Assembly: GCF_024462775.1 (NCBI RefSeq)
Contig: NZ_JANGCE010000001.1
Span: 277,075 to 341,074, forward strand
Length of the DNA: 64,000 bases
Reading direction: 5' to 3'
DNA from: Butyricicoccus faecihominis
Lineage (GTDB): Bacteria; Bacillota; Clostridia; Oscillospirales; Butyricicoccaceae
The position numbers and the translations under genes were made by a program. The notes beneath the pieces were generated by a model. It saw nothing but the letters and a program-made list of their open reading frames with translations, ran no database searches and had not been told where the DNA came from. Positions 8,256 to 16,592 of this stretch are shown piece after piece (the first letter of the stretch is position 1; each line of letters opens with the position of its first letter).

Positions 8256-8288
8256 ACAGCCTGCCGAAAAACGGCAGGCTGTGTTGTT
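8256..8288 (+). terminator. Rho-independent terminator after pyrB
   Basis: An 11-bp perfect stem (8256-8266 with 8272-8282), loop AAAAA, followed by GTTGTTGT. The tail is a modest T-run. It also lies beyond the stop of the convergent minus-strand operon. Confidence 0.75.
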
Positions 8289-8312
8289 GTATCTTATGCG
8301 CGGAAGGCCGCA

Positions 8313-8564
8313 TCAAGCTTGATCTTTCCAGTTCCACCACTTGCATTTTTCGGGATCGGGGTTTTCCGTTTCCGCGAAATAGACCGCGCAGCGGTATACA
8401 TAGAGCACGCATCGGTCGACCGGCTGCCCGCGAAGGATACATTCGCGCTGATACATCTCTTCCGGGTCCGCGCCGCGCAGGGAATCGATAGTCGTATAAC
8501 CGAGCGCCAGTAAATCTTTTTCCGTTTGCTTGCCCACACTGGGGATCTTGCGAAGCTCGCCCAT
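8313..8564 (-). CDS. Cdd1-family helix-hairpin-helix protein
   Basis: 83 residues, starting MGELRKIPSVGKQTEKDLLALG. The N-terminal half is a helix-hairpin-helix-like fold related to the C-terminal domain of TfoX, and the rest (ADPEEMYQRECILRG, VDRCVLYVYRCAVYFAE, CKWWNWKD) matches my memory of the Cdd1 family, named after a gene near the Clostridioides difficile pathogenicity locus. Function is unknown; nucleic-acid binding is only suggested by the fold. The start at 8564 is chosen because GGGAGGA precedes it on the minus strand and the motif begins at residue 3. It follows thiD by 2 bases. Confidence 0.8.
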   Translation of the reverse strand: MGELRKIPSVGKQTEKDLLALGYTTIDSLRGADPEEMYQRECILRGQPVDRCVLYVYRCAVYFAETENPDPEKCKWWNWKDQA

Positions 8565-8566
8565 GC

Positions 8567-9352
8567 CTAATCCTCCCACTCGATATGATGGCAAAGCGGG
8601 CCGGCGCCTTGCCCAAGGTCTAGTCCCGCGCGGATACACGCGGTCAGATAGCGTTTGGCGCTTTGCACACTGGCCGGTATCGAACGTCCGCTCGCCAGAC
8701 CACAGGCGATGGCGGAGGACAAGGTGCAGCCGGTGCCATGCGTGTTGGGGTTTTCGATGCGCGGGGCGGCCAACCACTGGATCGCGCCGTTATAATACAG
8801 CAGATCATCCGCGCAGTCCGTCAAATGGCCGCCCTTGACGAGTACCGCGCCCGGCGTTTTGACGCTGATCTCCTTGGCGGCCGATACCATTTGCTCGCGT
8901 GTTTCGACCGGGTGGCCGCATAGCGCGGCGGCTTCCGCCAGATTGGGCGTTACCACGTCGCAAAGGGGCAAAAGCGCGTCGACCAGCGCCCGCACCGCGT
9001 CCGGCGCGAGTAGCGCGCGGCCGCTGGTCGAGATCATGACAGGGTCTAAAACTATGTTTCGCGCCCTATACAGCCGCAGACGCTCCGCGACCGCGGCGAT
9101 CGTATCCGCACCGTACAGCATGCCGAGCTTTACCGCGTCCGGCGGGATATCCTCGCACACACAGTCTATTTGCTCGGCTACAAACTTTGGCGGCACCGCA
9201 TGCACGCCGCGCACGGCCAACGTGTTTTGCGCGGTAACCGCGGTGATCACGCTCATGCCGTACAGGCGGTGCGCCTCGATCGTTTTTAGATCGGCTTCGA
9301 TTCCCGCGCCGCCGGAGGGATCGGAGCCCGCAATGGATAAAACGGTTTTCAT
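8567..9352 (-). CDS. thiD: Bifunctional hydroxymethylpyrimidine / phosphomethylpyrimidine kinase
   Basis: 261 residues, ribokinase fold. ThiD phosphorylates HMP and HMP-phosphate to supply the pyrimidine half of thiamine. Signatures are the N-terminal LSIAGSDPSGGAGIEADLKT, the internal TAVTAQNT, the VLDPVMIST segment and the C-terminal anion-hole motif NTHGTGCTLSSAIA. Length is normal. It directly abuts the stop of the radical-SAM gene upstream and the Cdd1-family gene downstream. No other thiamine gene is nearby, so it probably serves HMP salvage, or kinases of vitamin B6 type could be a side activity. Confidence 0.92.
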   Translation of the reverse strand: MKTVLSIAGSDPSGGAGIEADLKTIEAHRLYGMSVITAVTAQNTLAVRGVHAVPPKFVAEQIDCVCEDIPPDAVKLGMLYGADTIAAVAERLRLYRARNIVLDPVMISTSGRALLAPDAVRALVDALLPLCDVVTPNLAEAAALCGHPVETREQMVSAAKEISVKTPGAVLVKGGHLTDCADDLLYYNGAIQWLAAPRIENPNTHGTGCTLSSAIACGLASGRSIPASVQSAKRYLTACIRAGLDLGQGAGPLCHHIEWED

Positions 9353-10261
9353 TTATGGTTCTCCTCTCAGCCCGGTGCCGTCAAAAGCGGGGATAAAGCT
9401 TTCGCTGATCGCCTCGCCCTCTTGGAAAAAGCCGGTCAGGCCAAGCGCGAGAAAGCGCTCGCAGGCTTCGGCGTATTCCGCTTCGGTCACCGCGCGGTCA
9501 AGCTCGGGATAGTCCCGCATGTCAAACGGGGTATACTGCCGCATCAGACTGACGAGTATGCTGTCGCCAAAGCAGCAAGCGAGGTCGCGCAGTACCTGCG
9601 CGGTATCGCCCGCAAGGCCGGGCAGCATCAGATGACGCACCACCGTGCCGCGCAGCAGCAGGCCGTCCGCGCCGTACGCAGGCGCGCCGGTCTGGCGCGC
9701 CATTTCCGTTATCGCGGCAATGGCGATCTCGTGATAGTCGGGCGCGGCCGAATAGCGGGCGGCATAATAGGAGCTGTAGTATTTATCATCCGGCAGATAG
9801 ATATCGATATACCCCTCCAGCAGGCGCAAAGTCTCCAACGCTTCATAACCGCTGGAATTATACACGATAGGCACGGCCAGTCCCTTCTGCTTGGCAAGGG
9901 CAAGCGCCCGTACCACATGGGGCGCGTAATGCGCCGCCGTGACAAGGTTGATATTATGCGCGCCCTCCGCCTCAAGCGCGAGAAAGGTATCCGCGAGCGC
10001 GGCGGGGGAGATCGTCCGACCAAACGCCTCTCTCCGTGCGATCTCTCGGTTTTGACAGTAAACGCAGCCGAGCGTACAGTGTGAAAAAAACACCGCGCCC
10101 GAGCCGCGCGAACCCGAGATCGGCGGCTCCTCCCAAAAGTGCAGGGCGGCGCGCGCCGCGCGCATGGTATCGCTTGCCCCGCAAAAGCCGGTCTGCCCGC
10201 GCGTGCGGTCTACCCCGCAGGCGCGGGGACAAAGCGTACAATTTTCAAAAAGGGTGTGCAA
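9353..10261 (-). CDS. Radical-SAM protein, PflX type
   Basis: 302 residues of the COG1313/PflX group of radical-SAM proteins, resembling pyruvate-formate-lyase activase. The cluster motif is CTLGCVYCQN (C-x3-C-x2-C). An extra N-terminal cysteine set (CTLCPRACGVDRTRGQTGFCG) is typical of this group and may bind a second cluster or zinc. Later motifs include HNINLVTAAHY, IYLPDDKYY and RHLMLPG. The target enzyme is not known. It heads the three-gene minus-strand operon with thiD and the Cdd1-family gene and is divergent from metF. Confidence 0.85.
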   Translation of the reverse strand: MHTLFENCTLCPRACGVDRTRGQTGFCGASDTMRAARAALHFWEEPPISGSRGSGAVFFSHCTLGCVYCQNREIARREAFGRTISPAALADTFLALEAEGAHNINLVTAAHYAPHVVRALALAKQKGLAVPIVYNSSGYEALETLRLLEGYIDIYLPDDKYYSSYYAARYSAAPDYHEIAIAAITEMARQTGAPAYGADGLLLRGTVVRHLMLPGLAGDTAQVLRDLACCFGDSILVSLMRQYTPFDMRDYPELDRAVTEAEYAEACERFLALGLTGFFQEGEAISESFIPAFDGTGLRGEP

Positions 10262-10332
10262 AGCGATCCCTCCAATACGAATGATTATAGCGGATTTTTT
10301 GAGGAAAAGGAAGTGATTTTGAAGGGAGAATA

Positions 10333-10341
10333 TGCTATACT
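10333..10341 (+). promoter_or_regulatory. Extended -10 promoter for the metF-metH operon
   Basis: TGCTATACT at 10333-10341 is an extended -10 (TGn TATACT) 32 bases before the metF start codon; no good -35 sits 17 bases upstream. I saw no S-box, T-box or cobalamin riboswitch in the 111-base gap 10262-10372. Confidence 0.5.
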
Positions 10342-10372
10342 AATGAAAAAGATTTTTTGAGGAGCAAGAAGG

Positions 10373-11233
10373 ATGAAGATTATCGATATCTTGCGGCAGG
10401 ATAAAGTGACCCTGTCGTTTGAGGTTTTTCCGCCCAAGACAAGCGACACCTATGAGGCGGTCGCGCAGGCGACGCATGAGATCGCCGCGCTGAAACCGGA
10501 TTTTATGAGCGTTACATACGGCGCGGGCGGCGGCACGAGCGCGCATACCGTGAACATTGCGTCGGAGCTGTCCGAACAGTACGGGGTAGACGCGCTGGCG
10601 CACCTGACCTGTGTCTCTTCCACCAAGGAGCATGTGAAAAATATGCTCGCGCAGCTAAAAGATAAAGGGATTCAGAACATTCTGGCTCTGCGCGGCGATA
10701 TTCCGGAGGGCGGCGCGCCCGCGAGCGACTACCGCTACGCGGCAGAACTGGTGCGCGACATCAAGTCGCAGGGCGATTTCTGTGTAGGCGGCGCATGCTA
10801 CCCGGAGGGGCATGTGGAATCCGCCAACAAGGCCGAGGATATCCGCTACTTGAAGGAAAAAGTGGATGCCGGCTGCGAATTTTTGACCACGCAAATGTTT
10901 TTTGACAATCACATCCTTTACAATTTTCTGTACCGCATCCGCGAGCAGGGCATCACGGTGCCGGTCGTCGCGGGTATCATGCCGGTGACCAACGTCAAGC
11001 AGATCAAGCGCATCACATCGATGAGCGGCACCTATCTGCCCGAACGCTTCAAGGCGATCGTCGACCGGTTCGGCGACAACCCCGCCGCCATGCGGCAGGC
11101 GGGCGTGATCTATGCGACCGAGCAGATCATCGATCTGATCGCGAACGGCGTAAACCACATCCATGTGTACTCCATGAACCGGCCCGAGATCGCCGCGGGC
11201 ATTCAGGCCAGCCTGTCGGAGATACTGGGATGA
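10373..11233 (+). CDS. metF: Methylenetetrahydrofolate reductase
   Basis: 286 residues, TIM-barrel flavoprotein that reduces 5,10-methylene-THF to 5-methyl-THF, the methyl donor for methionine. Conserved stretches: SFEVFPPKT near the N-terminus (catalytic Glu), MSVTYGAGGGTS, HLTCVSSTKE, LALRGDIPEGG and EFLTTQMFFDN, and GIMPVTN. RBS AGGAGCAAGAAGG precedes the ATG. Its stop overlaps the next start by 4 bases (ATGA type), and methionine synthase follows, so product and consumer are made together. Many clostridial MetF proteins also need a partner subunit; none is visible here. Confidence 0.95.
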   Translation: MKIIDILRQDKVTLSFEVFPPKTSDTYEAVAQATHEIAALKPDFMSVTYGAGGGTSAHTVNIASELSEQYGVDALAHLTCVSSTKEHVKNMLAQLKDKGIQNILALRGDIPEGGAPASDYRYAAELVRDIKSQGDFCVGGACYPEGHVESANKAEDIRYLKEKVDAGCEFLTTQMFFDNHILYNFLYRIREQGITVPVVAGIMPVTNVKQIKRITSMSGTYLPERFKAIVDRFGDNPAAMRQAGVIYATEQIIDLIANGVNHIHVYSMNRPEIAAGIQASLSEILG

Positions 11234-11874
11234 CGGAGAACGAACAGCGGGAGATTTACCGCTATCTGGGTTACCATGGCGAAACGCCGACCGATGAGGT
11301 ACAGCAATCGGTCGCCGAATGTGCGGAGGAAATTGGGCGTGTGGCCCGCCCGAAGTCTGTGTTCCGCGAGTTTTCGCTTGCCCTTCCGATCGAAGGCGTT
11401 GTACGGATCGATACGCTAAGCGTCATCAGCCGCAATTTGGCACGCAACCTAAAGGGATGCAGCTGTGTATTTCTGATGGCGGCAACGCTCGGCGTGGAGG
11501 TCGACCGGTTGATCGCCCGCGCCAGTGCGGTGCGTATGAGTCAGGCCGTGGTCTATCAGGCGGCTGCCGCCGCCCGGATCGAAGCGTATTGCGACGAGAT
11601 AAACGACGTGCTGCGTGAGGAAGCGAGAACACAGGGGCTATATTGCCGCCCGCGCTTCAGTCCGGGCTACGGCGATTTTGATATCAAGCACCAGCAGGAC
11701 ATCGTGCGGCTGCTGGATACGCCGCGCCAGATCGGCCTGACGGTGACCGACAGCCTGCTATTGGCGCCGGTCAAATCGGTCACGGCGGTGATCGGTCTGT
11801 CAAGCGAGCCGCAGCCCTGCCACAAGAACGGCTGCGAGGAATGCGGGAAGAAAAACTGCGAATACCGCAGGTAA
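11230..11874 (+). CDS. Stand-alone methionine synthase reactivation-domain protein
   Basis: 214 residues resembling the AdoMet-binding activation domain that forms the C-terminus of E. coli MetH. It contains the CRPRFSPGYGDFDIKHQQDIVRLL stretch in shortened view (YCRPRFSPGYGDFDI), which includes the R-x-S-x-G-Y AdoMet-binding signature, and the late TDSLLLAPVKSVTAVIGLS segment. In the reductive-methylation cycle it would return cob(II)alamin to methyl-cob(III)alamin. The last 20 residues form a cysteine-rich tail (CHKNGCEECGKKNCEYRR; spacing 4-2-4) that could hold an iron-sulfur cluster or zinc; electron entry is a guess. It overlaps metF by 4 bases and lies 42 bases before the methionine synthase gene. 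Confidence 0.87.
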   Translation: MTENEQREIYRYLGYHGETPTDEVQQSVAECAEEIGRVARPKSVFREFSLALPIEGVVRIDTLSVISRNLARNLKGCSCVFLMAATLGVEVDRLIARASAVRMSQAVVYQAAAAARIEAYCDEINDVLREEARTQGLYCRPRFSPGYGDFDIKHQQDIVRLLDTPRQIGLTVTDSLLLAPVKSVTAVIGLSSEPQPCHKNGCEECGKKNCEYRR

Positions 11875-11916
11875 TAGAAACATTTCAGCCGCGCCGCGGC
11901 TTTTGGGGGATATACA

Positions 11917-14283
11917 ATGACCTTTCTTGAAGCAATGAGTAAAAAACGCCTTTTCTGCGACGGCGGCATGGGCACCATCCTGCAGGAACGCGGCCTGAAG
12001 GCCGGTGAGCTGCCGGAAACGTGGAACCTGTCGCACCCGGATGCGATCACCGCGGTGCACCGCGCCTATCTGGAAGCGGGAAGCGATATCATTACCACCA
12101 ACACCTTTGGCGCCAACGCGCTGAAATATCCGGACGACCTGTGTCAGGTTGTCACGGCGGCGGTGCGGTGCGCCCAAACAGCCCGCGACAAGGCCGCTAG
12201 GCCGGATGCTTATATCGCGCTCGATCTGGGTCCAACGGGCAAACTGTTAAAACCCATGGGCGATCTGGACTTTGAAAAGGCGGTAGCGCTCTTCTCCGAG
12301 ACCGCGCGTATCGGCGCGGAAGCGGGCGCGGACCTCATTTTGATCGAGACCATGAGCGACAGCTATGAGGCCAAAGCCGCCGTGTTGGGCGCCAAGGAAG
12401 GCTGCGATCTGCCCGTGCTCATCACGCTGATCTTTGACGAAAAGGGCAAACTGCTCACTGGCGGCACGGTGGATTCCGCATGCGCCATGCTGGAAGGACT
12501 GCGCGTGGACGCGCTTGGCGTGAACTGTGGGTTGGGTCCGAAGCAGATGCTGCCGATCGTTAAGCGTCTGCGAGAGATCAGTTCGCTGCCGCTGATCGTC
12601 AATCCCAACGCCGGACTGCCGCGCAGTGAAAACGGCAAGACCGTGTTCGATGTCAACCCGGCGGAATTTGCGGACTGTATGGCCGAACTCGCCTCGCTGG
12701 GCGTTTCTATCATGGGCGGCTGCTGTGGTACCACGCCCGAGCACATCCGCCACACCGTGGCGGCCTGTCGGGATCTCCCGTTTACGCAGCCCGTAAAAAA
12801 GCACCGCACCGTGGTTTGCTCCTTTTCGCAGGCGGTCGAGATCGGCGGCGCGCCGGTCATCATCGGCGAACGCATCAATCCCACGGGAAAAAGCAAATTT
12901 AAGGAAGCGCTGCGGGAAAACCGCATGGAATATATTTTGAACGAGGGCCTGACGCAGGAGGATAACGGCGCGCACATTCTGGATGTCAACGTCGGCCTGC
13001 CCGGAATCGATGAGCCCGCGATGATGGAGCGGGTCGTTACCGGACTGCAAAGCGTCACCGCGCTGCCGCTGCAGATCGACACCTCGGATTATACCGCGAT
13101 GGAACGCGGCATGCGCCTTTACAACGGCAAGCCCATGCTCAACTCGGTCAGCGGCAAGCGCGAGAGCATGGAGGCCGTACTCCCGCTGGTACGGAAATAC
13201 GGCGGCGTGGTCGTCGGTTTGGCGCTGGACGAAAGCGGCATCCCGGATACCGCCGAAGGCCGCGTCGCGATCGCAAAGCGCATCTACGAGACCGCCGAGG
13301 CTTACGGAATTTCTCGGGACGATATCGTGATCGACGCGCTGGCGATGACCATCTCTTCGGACAGCGGCTCGGCGCTCGTCACGTTGGAAACGCTGCGCCG
13401 GATCCGTGATGAATTGCAGGGGCACACGATTCTTGGCGTGTCCAACATCTCGTTCGGTCTGCCGCAGCGTGAAATCATCAACGCCAACTTTTATACCATG
13501 GCGCTGCAAAACGGATTGAGCTGCGCGATCATCAACCCAAACGCGGACGCAATGATGCGTTCCTACCGCGCCTTCCTAGCCCTTTCGGACCGCGATCCGC
13601 AGTGCGCCGAATATATCACGGCCTACGGCGGGCAGGCGGCGGTAGAAAAGGCGCAGCCCGCCGGAGCGCCACTGCCACTCGGAGAGACCATTGAAAAGGG
13701 CCTGCGCGAGCATGCCGCAAAAGCGACGGCGGAGCTGCTTCAAGCGATGGCGCCGCTTGAAGTTGTGAATACCGAATTGATCCCTGCGCTTGACCGCGTG
13801 GGCAAGGGCTTTGAAAAGGGCACGGTTTTCCTGCCACAGCTGCTGATGAGCGCGGAAGCCGCCAAAGCCGCTTTTGAAGTTGTGAAAGACGCAATGAAGG
13901 GCGAAGCCACGGAAAAGAAGGGCAAGATCATTTTGGCGACGGTCAAGGGCGATATCCATGATATTGGCAAAAACATCGTCAAGGTGCTGCTCGAAAATTA
14001 CGGTTATGAGGTCATGGATCTGGGCAAGGACGTGCCGCCTGAATCGATCGTTCTCGCGGCGGAGCAAAACGGCGTCGCACTCGTCGGCCTGAGCGCCTTG
14101 ATGACGACGACGGTGGTTAGTATGGAGGCGACGATCCGGCTGCTGCGCGAGCGCTGCCCCAAAACGAAGATCGTGGTCGGCGGCGCGGTGCTGACGCCTG
14201 AGTACGCGGAATCGATCGACGCGGACTTTTACGCGCGCGACGCCATGGCGACCGTTCATTGCGCACAAAAGGTACTGGGCTAA
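11917..14283 (+). CDS. metH: Cobalamin-dependent methionine synthase lacking the activation domain
   Basis: 788 residues against about 1200 for E. coli MetH. Order of domains: homocysteine-binding barrel (about 1-290; zinc cysteines in GVNCGLGP and GGCCGTTPEHI), pterin-binding barrel (about 305-560; IIGERINPTGKSKFKEAL, LDVNVGLPGIDE), four-helix cap (about 590-665) and cobalamin-binding Rossmann domain (about 668-788) with D679-x-H681-x-x-G684 (DIHDIGKN), His681 being the cobalt ligand. The reactivation domain is absent and supplied by the gene immediately upstream. It transfers methyl from methyl-THF, made by MetF, to homocysteine. Confidence 0.95.
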   Translation: MTFLEAMSKKRLFCDGGMGTILQERGLKAGELPETWNLSHPDAITAVHRAYLEAGSDIITTNTFGANALKYPDDLCQVVTAAVRCAQTARDKAARPDAYIALDLGPTGKLLKPMGDLDFEKAVALFSETARIGAEAGADLILIETMSDSYEAKAAVLGAKEGCDLPVLITLIFDEKGKLLTGGTVDSACAMLEGLRVDALGVNCGLGPKQMLPIVKRLREISSLPLIVNPNAGLPRSENGKTVFDVNPAEFADCMAELASLGVSIMGGCCGTTPEHIRHTVAACRDLPFTQPVKKHRTVVCSFSQAVEIGGAPVIIGERINPTGKSKFKEALRENRMEYILNEGLTQEDNGAHILDVNVGLPGIDEPAMMERVVTGLQSVTALPLQIDTSDYTAMERGMRLYNGKPMLNSVSGKRESMEAVLPLVRKYGGVVVGLALDESGIPDTAEGRVAIAKRIYETAEAYGISRDDIVIDALAMTISSDSGSALVTLETLRRIRDELQGHTILGVSNISFGLPQREIINANFYTMALQNGLSCAIINPNADAMMRSYRAFLALSDRDPQCAEYITAYGGQAAVEKAQPAGAPLPLGETIEKGLREHAAKATAELLQAMAPLEVVNTELIPALDRVGKGFEKGTVFLPQLLMSAEAAKAAFEVVKDAMKGEATEKKGKIILATVKGDIHDIGKNIVKVLLENYGYEVMDLGKDVPPESIVLAAEQNGVALVGLSALMTTTVVSMEATIRLLRERCPKTKIVVGGAVLTPEYAESIDADFYARDAMATVHCAQKVLG

Positions 14284-14292
14284 CAACAAAGT

Positions 14293-14330
14293 CAGGGCGT
14301 GTTGCTTTTTATGCAACACGCCCTGTTTTT
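14293..14330 (+). terminator. Rho-independent terminator of the methionine operon
   Basis: A 13-bp perfect stem (14293-14305 with 14313-14325), 7-base loop and TTTTT tail. It lies 6 bases beyond the stop of the convergent small gene, whose own transcripts would read the hairpin with a weaker tail. Confidence 0.9.
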
Positions 14331-14335
14331 CAATT

Positions 14336-14452
14336 TTAAGCAGCGGCAAGCTCTTGCAGCGCTTCCTGTTTATTATCGGCGGAGAAGAGAAATGCGCCGG
14401 ATGCGTCATACACCTCTACATGCCCGCCTACATACTCAATCGAATAGCTCAT
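14336..14452 (-). CDS. Conserved-looking 38-residue small protein
   Basis: The minus strand encodes 38 residues beginning MSYSIEYVGGHVEVYDASGA and ending QEALQELAAA. Support for a real gene: ATG at 14452 with AGGAGAAC 6-8 bases upstream, an extended -10 promoter at 14482-14490, a plausible terminator downstream, and a composition unlike random sequence (beta-hairpin YVGGHVEVYD, then a short amphipathic helix). I recall similar short beta-hairpin-plus-helix proteins in clostridial genomes but cannot name a family. No function is proposed. It is downstream of the WYL regulator on the same strand but has its own promoter. Confidence 0.65.
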   Translation of the reverse strand: MSYSIEYVGGHVEVYDASGAFLFSADNKQEALQELAAA

Positions 14453-14481
14453 TTTTCGTTCTCCTTTCTTTTACTATCCTT

Positions 14482-14490
14482 AGTATAGCA
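14482..14490 (-). promoter_or_regulatory. Extended -10 promoter for the 38-residue gene
   Basis: On the minus strand TGCTATACT reads identically to the metF promoter core. It lies 30 bases upstream of the small gene's start codon, in the 62-base gap after the WYL gene. Confidence 0.5.
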
Positions 14491-14514
14491 AAGAAGGAGT
14501 CCAATAAACCGGAC

Positions 14515-15513
14515 TTAATCGAGCATGGCGTAAAGTTGTTTTTGGAAATCAGCGCGTACTTCGGCGGGTTCAGCAATGGTGACCGCGCCGCCCAGCCCAA
14601 ATACCCACGAGAAAAACTGCGGACTGACCGCAACCGTGACGGAGATGGAAAAATGCGTGTCACTATGTCGGCGGATCATTACATCCGTACCAAACCGGTC
14701 GCGGATCACACCGATAAAACGGTTTTCACAAACAAGGGTCACAGCCTTTTCCTCGCCGGAAAACATACCGAACATTTTGCGGGAATAGGCGGCGATGTCA
14801 AAAGCGTCCTCAAAATGCCGCTGTCCCTCGCGAGGTTCAGGCAGCACCTCAAGCTGTTCCATCTTGTCCACGCGGTAATGGCGTATTTGATCGGCCGCGC
14901 TGTCAAAGCCGACGAGATAGTAGTTTTCGTCGTCCCAAGTGAGCGCCCATGGACTGATGCGGTAGGCCGCGCCATTCTTTCGGTATCTCTTTTGGATAGG
15001 CGGCTGCGCGTTGTAATCTAGCGCCCATTCAAAATAGCGAAACGAGATCTTCATCCCGGCGGAAATCGCCTCATGCAGACGGTCGATGCTATAGTAGATA
15101 CCCTCGTTCATGGTTTTGACTCGACCCGATATGTATACCTGACGCTGGAGCGCGCGGGCTTGCGGCTCGCTGGCGAGCGATTCCACCTTATGGATCAGCT
15201 CGCGCGATTTTTTCTCGGTGATGAAACGCGAGCACTGTACCGCGTCCACGAGCAGCTTTAGCTCGGGCAGCTCAAAATCTCGCGAGGCCACATAATAACC
15301 GCCGTTTCGTCCCCGCTGCATCAGGATATCCAGACCAAAATCCTGCAAAGCGGCAATATCGTCGTAAATACTTTTGCGCTCAGCCTCGATGCCTTGCTGG
15401 GCAAGGGCGGCAATCAGCTCGTCCATGGTCAGCCGGTTGTTTTCGTCGGTCTTCTCGGTCAAAATCTTGGCCAAATAAAGCAGCTTTAACTTTTGATGCG
15501 CGTTTTTAGCCAT
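14515..15513 (-). CDS. WYL-domain transcriptional regulator
   Basis: 332 residues. The N-terminal helix-turn-helix (about 1-65; TMDELIAALAQQGIEAERKSIYDDIAAL) is of the DeoR-like type found in this family; the middle holds a WYL ligand-sensing domain (about 140-220; YRISPWALTWDDENYYLVGFD) and the end a WCX-type region with YAMLD. WYL proteins sense nucleic acids or nucleotides and often control defence or DNA-damage genes. The start overlaps the macrodomain gene by 8 bases, so the two are translated together. The overlapped partner acts on ADP-ribose, making an ADP-ribose or nucleotide signal a reasonable but unproven ligand. Confidence 0.87.
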   Translation of the reverse strand: MAKNAHQKLKLLYLAKILTEKTDENNRLTMDELIAALAQQGIEAERKSIYDDIAALQDFGLDILMQRGRNGGYYVASRDFELPELKLLVDAVQCSRFITEKKSRELIHKVESLASEPQARALQRQVYISGRVKTMNEGIYYSIDRLHEAISAGMKISFRYFEWALDYNAQPPIQKRYRKNGAAYRISPWALTWDDENYYLVGFDSAADQIRHYRVDKMEQLEVLPEPREGQRHFEDAFDIAAYSRKMFGMFSGEEKAVTLVCENRFIGVIRDRFGTDVMIRRHSDTHFSISVTVAVSPQFFSWVFGLGGAVTIAEPAEVRADFQKQLYAMLD

Positions 15514-16030
15514 GGCCCGCCCCCCAATCCGCCAGTGCGCTTTCGTAGGCCGCGCTGGTTACGGGGTCAAAGCAAACCATGGTCACGCGTTCGATCGCCG
15601 GGTGCGCGGCAAGCGCGGCCATGATCGTTTGAATGGCGATGGCCGCCGCGCGATCAAGCGGGAAATGGTATACCCCCGTACTGATCGACGGAAAGGCCAC
15701 GGTTTTGCAGCCGAGAGACGCCGCGACATCCAAACAATTCCGATAGCACGAAGCGAGCAGCTCATCTTCACCTTGGGCGCCGCCATGCCAAATAGGGCCC
15801 GGCGTATGGATGATATGTCGGCAGGGCAGACGGTAAGCCTTTGTCGACTTAGCCTGACCCGTTTGACAGCCATGAAGCGTGCGGCATTCCGCCAGCAGCT
15901 CCGGTCCCGCCGCACGGTGGATCGCCCCGTCCACACCGCCGCCGCCAAGCAGGCTGGTGTTGGCAGCATTGACGATCGCATCCGTCTGCATATGCGTAAT
16001 ATCGCCTTGGATCACCTGTAAACGTTCCAT
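15506..16030 (-). CDS. Macrodomain O-acetyl-ADP-ribose deacetylase-like protein
   Basis: 174 residues, a complete MacroD/YmdB-type macrodomain. Visible: GDIT (residues 9-12 region), catalytic-loop NAANTSLLGGGGVDGAIHRAA, HTPGPIW and the diphosphate loop SISTGVYHFPLDRAA. Members hydrolyse O-acetyl-ADP-ribose or remove mono-ADP-ribose from proteins or nucleic acids. No ADP-ribosyltransferase gene is visible nearby. It is the first gene of an operon with the WYL regulator (8-base overlap), and is divergent from the HxlR gene. Confidence 0.92.
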   Translation of the reverse strand: MERLQVIQGDITHMQTDAIVNAANTSLLGGGGVDGAIHRAAGPELLAECRTLHGCQTGQAKSTKAYRLPCRHIIHTPGPIWHGGAQGEDELLASCYRNCLDVAASLGCKTVAFPSISTGVYHFPLDRAAAIAIQTIMAALAAHPAIERVTMVCFDPVTSAAYESALADWGAGHG

Positions 16031-16099
16031 TGTATACGCCTCCTGAAAAGGAAATTCTGGATGGGACCAGTATAAGCTATTTTGCTAAAAAAGGCAAGT

Positions 16100-16128
16100 T
16101 TGACGGCGGCGGCCAGCCGCGGTATAAT
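16100..16128 (+). promoter_or_regulatory. Strong sigma-A promoter for the HxlR-type regulator gene
   Basis: TTGACG (16100-16105), 17-base spacer, TATAAT (16123-16128), 57 bases before the start codon at 16186. The spacer is nearly all G and C, including the partial palindrome CGGCGGCCAGCCG, a possible operator. Confidence 0.8.
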
Positions 16129-16185
16129 ACTAATAACGCGCTTCCGGCCGCATGAAACGCCGCGCTTATGTAGGAGAAAATAAAT

Positions 16186-16542
16186 ATGAAACTGCGAAGT
16201 GAATACACCTGTCCGCTGGAAATGACGCATGACATGCTCAAGGGTAAATGGAAGCCCATTATCATATGGCAGCTCAGCCAAGGCGGCTGTTCCTTATCTG
16301 AAATGAAAAAGGCGATACAGGGCATCAGTCAAAAGATGCTGGTGCAGCATTTAAACGAACTGCTGGAATGCGGCATGATCGGCAAGACCGTCAGCGATGG
16401 TTATCCGCTGAAATCCGATTACTTTCTCACGGAGCGGGGGAGAAAGGTGTTTGAAGCGATCTCCATCATGCAAAGCATTGGGATAGAAATGATGTTGGAG
16501 GACGACAGGGAGGACTTTTTACGCGAAAAGGGCTTGCTTTAG
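16186..16542 (+). CDS. HxlR-family winged-helix regulator
   Basis: 118 residues, a single winged helix typical of HxlR/YodB proteins: CPLEMTHDMLKGKWKPIIIWQL, then GCSLSEMKKAIQGISQKMLVQHLNEL as the recognition-helix region, and the wing GYPLKSDYFLTERGR. Cys10 ahead of the first helix sits where redox-sensing members (YodB, HypR) keep their reactive cysteine, so a thiol or quinone sensor is possible. ATG with AGGAGAA upstream. It probably represses its own strong promoter; its other targets are unknown. The recombinase gene follows after 50 bases. Confidence 0.88.
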   Translation: MKLRSEYTCPLEMTHDMLKGKWKPIIIWQLSQGGCSLSEMKKAIQGISQKMLVQHLNELLECGMIGKTVSDGYPLKSDYFLTERGRKVFEAISIMQSIGIEMMLEDDREDFLREKGLL

Positions 16543-16592
16543 GCGCTCCGAAGAAAATGGATATGAAATAGCAGGGAAAGGGGCAGGCGAGT

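Noticed and set aside
12247..13509. 420-residue open frame antisense to metH
   Set aside because: Long only because of codon bias on the other strand; no recognisable domain.
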